This document shows, piece by piece, positions 5,230 through 9,395 of a stretch of 9,395 nt of DNA. The notes below the pieces were generated by a model. It saw only the letters and a program-made list of their open reading frames with translations, was not told where the DNA came from and did no database searches. Position 1 is the first letter of the stretch. Every line of letters begins with the position of its first letter. The translations under genes were made by a program, and so were the position numbers. The stretch comes from an uncultured Oscillospiraceae bacterium (GTDB lineage Bacteria; Bacillota; Clostridia; Oscillospirales; Oscillospiraceae). The stretch is taken from contig CAKTMW010000055.1 of the NCBI GenBank assembly GCA_934574095.1, positions 1-9,395 on the forward strand, given 5' to 3'.

Positions 5230-5258
5230 AGTATACGCCCGCCCCGCCCGCATGTCAA
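5230..5258 (-). promoter_or_regulatory. Sigma-A promoter of the GNAT/YoaP gene
   Basis: On the minus strand TTGACA (5253-5258, perfect) and TATACT (5230-5235) are separated by 17 bp. The spacer is unusually GC-rich. The predicted leader is about 45 nt. This promoter also argues against translation starting at the upstream ATG at 5253. Confidence 0.87.
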
Positions 5259-5284
5259 ACGCCAGGCGTTTCCCGGAAGATACG

Positions 5285-5319
5285 AAAAACCACAGCGGAG
5301 ACTTTTGTCTCCGCTGTGG
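5285..5319 (-). terminator. Terminator of the sugar-transport operon
   Basis: A perfect 13-bp stem (arms 5290-5302 and 5307-5319, TTTT on the plus strand as loop) is followed on the minus strand by TTTTTCG. It lies 17 bp after the permease stop codon and ends the transport operon before the GNAT/YoaP promoter. Confidence 0.93.
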
Positions 5320-5336
5320 CTTTGATGACTCAGATG

Positions 5337-6428
5337 TCAGGCCACATCGCTGGGCACCGCCTTGCGGCGTTTTCTGGCCCGCTGGATGCTCTCCTTGATG
5401 ACAGGACCGATGGTCTGGATCAGGATCACGATGATCAGCACCAGACCCTGGAAGGTGTCCTGGATATCCACGCTGAGGGACGGGATGGACACGATGATGA
5501 AGTTGATGGTGGTATAGGACAATGCGCCGAACAGTACGCCGAACACCTTGCCGCGTCCGCCCGCCATGTTGACGCCCGCCAGCACCACCGCCGCGATGGC
5601 GTACATCTCATAGCTCTGGCCGGAGGAAGCCGGGGTCACGTTGCCGATCTTGCAGGCCTGGATGATACTGGCCACGCCCACCATCAATCCGGTGATGATG
5701 AACACAGACACCTTGACCCAGGTGGTATTGATGCCCGCCAGACGGGCGCTCTTCTCATTAGAGCCCACAGCATACACGCTCTTGCCGTACTTGGTCTTGT
5801 TGGCCAGCAGCACAAACAGGATCACCATCAGCACGAACACGAAGGTGATGTAGGGAATGGAGAACGCGCCCAGAGACAGCTTGCCGGTGCCGAACTTCAT
5901 ACGCAGGAACTCGTAGTTGCTGTTGTCGCTCAGCATGGCGAACTGGCTGGAGGAGGAGCCGCTGATGGCCGGGTCGATGGAACGCACCACCGACAGCGTC
6001 AGCGAACGGTAGATCAGCATAGTGCCCAACGTCACCACGAAGGGCGGCATTTTGGCGCAGCCCGCCAGCACACCGTTGATGGCGCCGCACAGTGCGCCGC
6101 TGACCAGGCCGGCCAGGATCATCAAAATGATAGAATTGGTGACATTGAACACCATAATGGTCACGCCGGTACACAGCACCAGAGACGAGCCGATGGACAG
6201 GTCGATCTGCCCGGTGATGATGACCAGCGCCATACCCAGGGCCATGGTGCCCACGATACAGGTATTCTGACTGCCCAGCACCGCTGCCACATGGCTCCAC
6301 TTAAACGTATTGCCGTTGGCCTGAATGGTGAACGCATAGCCCACCATGATGATAAGGAAAACAAAGATAAAGCTGTACTGGGACCAGATTTTTCCGGCAA
6401 TGGCGCCGAAGCTGTTTTTCTTGTTCAT
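5337..6428 (-). CDS. CUT2-family sugar ABC transporter permease (RbsC-like)
   Basis: The 363-residue integral membrane protein belongs to the BPD_transp_2 (ribose/xylose/inositol type) permeases, which act as a homodimer with one tandem ATPase. Hydrophobic segments begin at about 18 and repeat through residue 343. The family motif GQIDLSIGS is at 73-81, the cytoplasmic coupling segment AVGSNEKSARLAGI at 220-233, and the glycine-rich GVNMAGGRGKVFG at 285-297. A polar stretch of about 40 residues (150-190), probably outside, separates two membrane segments. The C-terminus is basic (RARKRRK) and cytoplasmic. The start ATG overlaps the ATPase stop by 4 bases (ATGA), a sign of translational coupling, and GGAGGT lies 6 nt before it. 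It is the last gene of the operon. The substrate cannot be read from the sequence. Confidence 0.93.
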   Translation of the reverse strand: MNKKNSFGAIAGKIWSQYSFIFVFLIIMVGYAFTIQANGNTFKWSHVAAVLGSQNTCIVGTMALGMALVIITGQIDLSIGSSLVLCTGVTIMVFNVTNSIILMILAGLVSGALCGAINGVLAGCAKMPPFVVTLGTMLIYRSLTLSVVRSIDPAISGSSSSQFAMLSDNSNYEFLRMKFGTGKLSLGAFSIPYITFVFVLMVILFVLLANKTKYGKSVYAVGSNEKSARLAGINTTWVKVSVFIITGLMVGVASIIQACKIGNVTPASSGQSYEMYAIAAVVLAGVNMAGGRGKVFGVLFGALSYTTINFIIVSIPSLSVDIQDTFQGLVLIIVILIQTIGPVIKESIQRARKRRKAVPSDVA

Positions 6429-7924
6429 CTTGCTACCTCCACATGCGTATCCACCGCGTTGGTGGAATAGAGCATCACGTCGTGCTCATTGACCTCGGAA
6501 TGCTGGAATATCTTGACGATGCGTCCCTCATAGAACACCACACACCGGTCCGCCACCTTCTGTATCTCCGGAATCTCCAGCGTATTGAAGATGACCGCCT
6601 TGCCCTCCTTGGCAAAGCTGAGCATCAGCTTATAAATCTCCGCCTTGGCGCCCACGTCCACGCCCTGGGTGGGGTTGTCGAACAGCAGCACGTCCGCGCC
6701 GATGTTCAGCCACCGTGCGATAAACACCTTCTGCTGGTTGCCGCCGGACAGAGAGGTGATGCTCAGCTCACTGTCATCCGCCTTGATATGCAGCGGCTCC
6801 TTGTAGCTCTCATAGCGGCCCTGCTCATCCTTCTTGCGGATAAAGGGCTTGTTGCGGGATATCTCATGCTCCGCCAGGTAGAAGTTCTCCAGGATGCTCA
6901 TATCCGGCACCACGGAGTTTTCCTTGCGGTTGGCCGGCAGCATGCCCACGCCGTTTTTCATGAACTTGACCGAGCGGCCGTGGACCGGCTTTCCGTCCAC
7001 CAGAATCTCGCCGCTGCCCAGGGGCAGCGCGCCGAACACCGTCTGCAATAGTTCGCTGGCGCCGCAGCCCGCCAATCCGGTCAGCGCCACGATCTCGCCC
7101 CGGCGCACCGTCAGGTCGATATTCTCGAACCCCTCGCCGCTGAGGCTGTGGAGCGTCAGGATAGGCTCGCCCAGCTCACGGGTCTCGTAGACCTCCGCGT
7201 CCACATATTTCGTACCCACCATGTCCGATGTGATGGCATGGGGATTCGTATCCTTTATATCACCTGAGGAAATGAACTCACCGTTTCTCAGCACCGTATA
7301 CCGGTCCGCAATGGCGAAAATCTCCGGCATCTTGTGGGAGATAAAGATGAAGGATTTCCCCTGAGTTTTCAATTTTTTCAGTATCTCGAAGAGATGGTCG
7401 ATCTCGTTGTTGGACAGGGCCGTGGTGGGCTCGTCCAAAATCAGGAGCTTGGCGTCGGCATACAGCGCCCGGCATATCTCCAGCAGCTGTTTTTCGCTGG
7501 TCTTCAGCTCGCTGACCATGGCGTTGGGATCGATATCCACACCCAGGTCCTCGAAAAGCTGCTTTGTCTTGGCCACCTGCTCCTTATTCTTCAGCAGACC
7601 GAACTTGGTCAGCTCGCGGCGGAGGAAAATATTATCCGCCACCGTCAGATCGTTGATGACATTCAGTTCCTGGTGGACAAAGGCAATACCCGCCGCCTCC
7701 ATCTGATGGATGGTGGGCGAGGGATAGCTCTTGCCGCAGAAGGTGATCTCTCCCTGGTCGGCGGGGATCACGCCGGTCAGGATATTCATCAGGGTGGATT
7801 TGCCCGCGCCGTTCTCACCCAGCAGGGCGTGGATCTCGCCCTCTCCCACCGTCAGGTGGATGTCGGAAAGCACCCGGCTGCTGCCGAACGTCTTGGACAC
7901 ATGGTTCATTTCAAGGATGTTCAT
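6425..7924 (-). CDS. CUT2-family sugar ABC transporter tandem ATPase (RbsA/MglA-like)
   Basis: The 499-residue cytoplasmic protein has two nucleotide-binding domains. NBD1 (1-240) has a canonical Walker A (GENGAGKST, 36-44), Q-loop Gln85, Walker B LLILDEP (160-166, Glu165) and H-loop His197, but a degenerate signature (SELKTSEKQ, 138-146). NBD2 (255-499) has a perfect signature LSGGNQQ (392-398), but a Walker A without Lys or Ser/Thr (GLAGCGAS, 283-290), a Walker B with Asn417 instead of the catalytic Glu (LLFDNPTQG), and no H-loop His. One composite ATP site (Walker motifs of NBD1 plus signature of NBD2) should therefore hydrolyse while the other should not. RbsA-type proteins share part of this asymmetry. 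AAGGAG lies 9 nt before the ATG. The gene is separated from the binding-protein gene by a hairpin and overlaps the permease by 4 bases. Confidence 0.94.
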   Translation of the reverse strand: MNILEMNHVSKTFGSSRVLSDIHLTVGEGEIHALLGENGAGKSTLMNILTGVIPADQGEITFCGKSYPSPTIHQMEAAGIAFVHQELNVINDLTVADNIFLRRELTKFGLLKNKEQVAKTKQLFEDLGVDIDPNAMVSELKTSEKQLLEICRALYADAKLLILDEPTTALSNNEIDHLFEILKKLKTQGKSFIFISHKMPEIFAIADRYTVLRNGEFISSGDIKDTNPHAITSDMVGTKYVDAEVYETRELGEPILTLHSLSGEGFENIDLTVRRGEIVALTGLAGCGASELLQTVFGALPLGSGEILVDGKPVHGRSVKFMKNGVGMLPANRKENSVVPDMSILENFYLAEHEISRNKPFIRKKDEQGRYESYKEPLHIKADDSELSITSLSGGNQQKVFIARWLNIGADVLLFDNPTQGVDVGAKAEIYKLMLSFAKEGKAVIFNTLEIPEIQKVADRCVVFYEGRIVKIFQHSEVNEHDVMLYSTNAVDTHVEVAR

Positions 7925-7983
7925 ATGCGCTGTCTCCTTGCTTCAGGTTGGGAGACGCCTTACGGACGCTCTCCTTTTGAAAT

Positions 7984-8016
7984 GCGGATGCAGGGGGGCG
8001 AACCCCCTGCATCCGC
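7984..8016 (-). promoter_or_regulatory. Intercistronic hairpin between binding-protein and ATPase genes
   Basis: A perfect 14-bp GC-rich stem (arms 7984-7997 and 8003-8016) with a 5-nt loop lies 21 bp after the binding-protein stop codon and 60 bp before the ATPase start. On the minus strand it is followed by ATTTC, not a full T-run, so it is a poor terminator. Such hairpins commonly protect upstream mRNA from 3' decay or cause partial termination, giving an excess of binding protein over ATPase. That role is inferred. Confidence 0.75.
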
Positions 8017-8037
8017 GCAAATGGCAGATCGCTTCGA

Positions 8038-9165
8038 TCAAGCGTGGCCCTTGAAGCCCTCGTACTCGTTGACGTTGTCGCGGCCAACGATCCAGGTGGG
8101 CTGATACTCACCGGAACCGACCTCATAGGTCCAGTCGCCGGACAGGTACTGCAGACCCTTGTCGATGACGTCCTGCATCATCTTGGGGGAGAAGTACATG
8201 CTCATCATGTCGTCGAAGTAGGTGTTGGCGATGGTGGTCTCGGTGGTGTCGGCCATCACATCATACAGCTCCTGCATACCGCCGATAGCGGAGATATACA
8301 CGTTCAGCTCCTTCAGGTCAGCCTTCAGAGCGTCGGAAGCGGTCTCGATGTAGTTCATGACGCCGAAGGTCATCTCATCGTCCATGGAGTAGATGTACAG
8401 GTTGCCGCCGTTGGCCTTGGCAGCGGCCACGATCTCCTCCATCTTCTGCTCCATGTAGTCATAAGCCTTATCGGCGGACCAGTCGCAGACGGTAGCATAG
8501 GTGTTCAGAGCAGCATCCACAGCGGCCTCGTCCCACACCTCGGTGGTCTCGAAGTCCTGACCCAGAGCCTTGTCGGAATACTTCTCAGCGCCGGTCAGGA
8601 ACTCCTTGAAGCCTTCAGCGCGGCGGGAGCACACGGTGCCGTTGTCGCCGTACAGGGTGACGATGGTGTCGCCGGGCTTCATGCCGTTCTTCTGCAGCCA
8701 GTAGGCGATACCGCGGCCGCACTGCCAGTTATCACCGGAAGCGTTCAGCACAGCGTAAGCCTCGGTGGCCTCGATGATGCGGTCGAAGGAGATGAAGGGG
8801 ATTTTCTCGGCATACAGGGCCTCCTGGCCAGCCTGGGCGGAATCGTCCAGAGCCATCATGACCACGATAGCAGCGTCGCCGTTGGCGATGATGGTGTTGA
8901 CCTGATCCACCTGCTCCTCACCGGAAGAGGCGGGCATGTACACAGCCTTGTACTCACCGGCAGCGGTGATCTCGTCGCACTTAGCCTGGGCATAAGCACC
9001 GGCCTGAGCGGTCCAGCCGTGGTCGGGAGTGGGGCCCATCACGTAGATGGTGCTGCCGCCGGCAGCGGGAGTGTTCTTGTCCTGGGCATCGTTGTTGCCT
9101 CCGCCGCAAGCGACCAGAGACAGCGCCATTACCAGAGCCAGGACCAGCGCAATGATCTTTTTCAT
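8038..9165 (-). CDS. Sugar-binding lipoprotein of the CUT2 transporter
   Basis: The 375-residue protein is the extracellular solute receptor (Peripla_BP_4/RbsB-like) for the importer encoded downstream. It has a lipoprotein signal, MKK plus a hydrophobic core and lipobox LVAC with Cys20 as the lipid anchor, then a polar linker (21-38). The ligand-binding lobes run from about 39 to 370. Landmarks are the start strand TIYVMGPTPDHGW (39-51), SFDRI (126-130), RRAEGFKEF (181-189) and SMDDEMTFGV (260-269), all typical positions for hinge or sugar contacts in the family. Besides Cys20 it has Cys63, Cys149, Cys179 and Cys227, unusual for an exported anaerobe protein. GGAGG lies 7 nt before the ATG at 9165, so that start is preferred over an in-frame ATG 6 codons upstream. 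The ligand is unknown. Confidence 0.92.
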   Translation of the reverse strand: MKKIIALVLALVMALSLVACGGGNNDAQDKNTPAAGGSTIYVMGPTPDHGWTAQAGAYAQAKCDEITAAGEYKAVYMPASSGEEQVDQVNTIIANGDAAIVVMMALDDSAQAGQEALYAEKIPFISFDRIIEATEAYAVLNASGDNWQCGRGIAYWLQKNGMKPGDTIVTLYGDNGTVCSRRAEGFKEFLTGAEKYSDKALGQDFETTEVWDEAAVDAALNTYATVCDWSADKAYDYMEQKMEEIVAAAKANGGNLYIYSMDDEMTFGVMNYIETASDALKADLKELNVYISAIGGMQELYDVMADTTETTIANTYFDDMMSMYFSPKMMQDVIDKGLQYLSGDWTYEVGSGEYQPTWIVGRDNVNEYEGFKGHA

Positions 9166-9188
9166 GCAATTTCCTCCATACATGTTTT

Positions 9189-9194
9189 ATTATA
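9189..9194 (-). promoter_or_regulatory. Possible internal -10 element before the binding-protein gene
   Basis: The 74-bp gap before the binding-protein gene contains an AT-rich island with a perfect TATAAT on the minus strand, about 25 bp before the start codon. No good -35 lies 16-18 bp upstream, so a promoter here would need an activator. A short CGGT-TTT-ACCG inverted repeat (9222-9232) lies further upstream and could be an operator or chance. Confidence 0.35.
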
Positions 9195-9239
9195 TAATAC
9201 CTGCTGACACAGGCACTATATCGGTTTTACCGCCGGGCC

Positions 9240-9395
9240 TCACAGGGCCACGGCCTTCTCCTCCTCCGCCGAGCGCAGGCAGGCGAACACAGCCCGCATG
9301 GAGCGGACGATATCCTCGGCGTCCAGGATGCTGGGGCGGCCCTCCTCCACGGCGGCGACGAACTCGTCGATGACGCCGGAGGACGCCTGCTGGGC
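9240..9395 (-). CDS. C-terminal end of a probable Gfo/Idh/MocA-family oxidoreductase (partial)
   Basis: An open frame enters from the right edge and gives 51 residues before TGA at 9240-9242. The tail contains VIDEFVAAVEEGRPSILDAED followed by an amphipathic helix with SMRAVFACLRSAEEEK. This F-x-x-A-v-x-e-G-r-P pattern followed by a D/E-rich turn and a helix is the usual end of Gfo/Idh/MocA dehydrogenases, which oxidise sugars, cyclitols or glycosides with NAD(P). The nucleotide-binding domain and catalytic residues lie outside the window, so substrate and activity cannot be judged. It is 74 bp upstream of the binding-protein gene on the same strand and probably the preceding operon gene. The family call rests on a short C-terminal match; the coding call is firmer. 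Confidence 0.68.
   Translation of the reverse strand, partial: AQQASSGVIDEFVAAVEEGRPSILDAEDIVRSMRAVFACLRSAEEEKAVAL

Noticed and set aside
5179..5253. 25-residue N-terminal extension of the GNAT/YoaP protein
   Set aside because: It covers the -10 and most of the promoter spacer, and the internal ATG at 5178 has a ribosome site and matches the family N-terminus.
5316..6470. Long open frame (384 codons) on the plus strand, antisense to the permease gene
   Set aside because: The product is an unnatural string rich in His, Gln, Asp and Gly, and it runs through the operon terminator. The minus strand carries an unmistakable RbsC-like permease.
8044..9207. Long open frame (387 codons) on the plus strand, antisense to the binding-protein gene
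   Set aside because: The product is low-complexity, rich in Val, His, Leu and Gly, with no domain pattern and no ribosome site. The opposite strand encodes a clear lipoprotein with a lipobox. It is a codon-bias shadow of a GC-rich gene.
9222..9232. CGGT-TTT-ACCG inverted repeat before the binding-protein gene as a regulator operator or terminator
   Set aside because: The stem is only 4 bp and no T-run follows. It does not match a catabolite-control site, so it is mentioned only as a minor observation.
1..9395. CRISPR array, insertion sequence or toxin-antitoxin pair
   Set aside because: No regularly spaced repeats, transposase or pair of small overlapping genes was found on either strand.

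Overview
The window looks like a GC-rich chromosome segment from an anaerobic gut-type Firmicute, most likely Clostridia of the Oscillospiraceae (Flavonifractor/Dysosmobacter-like). The reasons are a class I hybrid-cluster protein typical of strict anaerobes, strong AGGAGG-type ribosome sites, sigma-A promoters with 17-bp spacers, a Gram-positive lipoprotein signal on the solute-binding protein, and U-tract terminators after most transcription units. The taxon is an inference; no marker gene here fixes it.

Left edge (1-541): a short serine-recombinase-like ORF on the plus strand has Ala at the catalytic Ser10 position and no DNA-binding domain. It abuts a minus-strand tRNA-Pro(CGG) gene that has its own consensus promoter and terminator. 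The arrangement resembles a decayed mobile-element end beside a tRNA 3' end.

Centre-left (654-2935): an ogt-type alkylated-DNA repair methyltransferase (minus) and a hybrid-cluster protein/hydroxylamine reductase, hcp (plus), are transcribed divergently from a 127-bp intergenic region. That region holds a promoter and a 12-bp imperfect direct repeat. Both products can be linked to nitrosative or alkylating damage. hcp ends at a 19-bp bidirectional terminator shared with the convergent CAP gene.

Centre (2933-5319): three single-gene units follow: a membrane-anchored or secreted CAP/SCP (YkwD-like) protein (minus), a uridine-kinase-like P-loop kinase (plus), and a GNAT acetyltransferase with a C-terminal YoaP-like thioredoxin-fold domain (minus). 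Each has a recognisable sigma-A promoter. The kinase and the acetyltransferase converge on a shared terminator.

Right half (5285-9395, all minus): an operon read right to left encodes the C-terminus of what looks like a Gfo/Idh/MocA-type NAD(P) dehydrogenase (cut by the window end), a lipoprotein sugar-binding protein, an RbsA-like tandem-domain ATPase and an RbsC-like permease, ending in a strong terminator. This is a complete CUT2 (ribose/inositol type) importer paired with a probable dehydrogenase, suggesting uptake followed by oxidation of a sugar, cyclitol or glycoside. A 14-bp hairpin between the binding-protein and ATPase genes probably keeps binding-protein mRNA in excess.

I saw no CRISPR array, insertion-sequence transposase, rRNA or recognisable riboswitch. 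The strongest unusual signals are the Ser-to-Ala recombinase remnant, the repeat in the ogt/hcp divergent region, and the asymmetric ATP sites of the importer ATPase. I did not find a clearly new multi-gene system.
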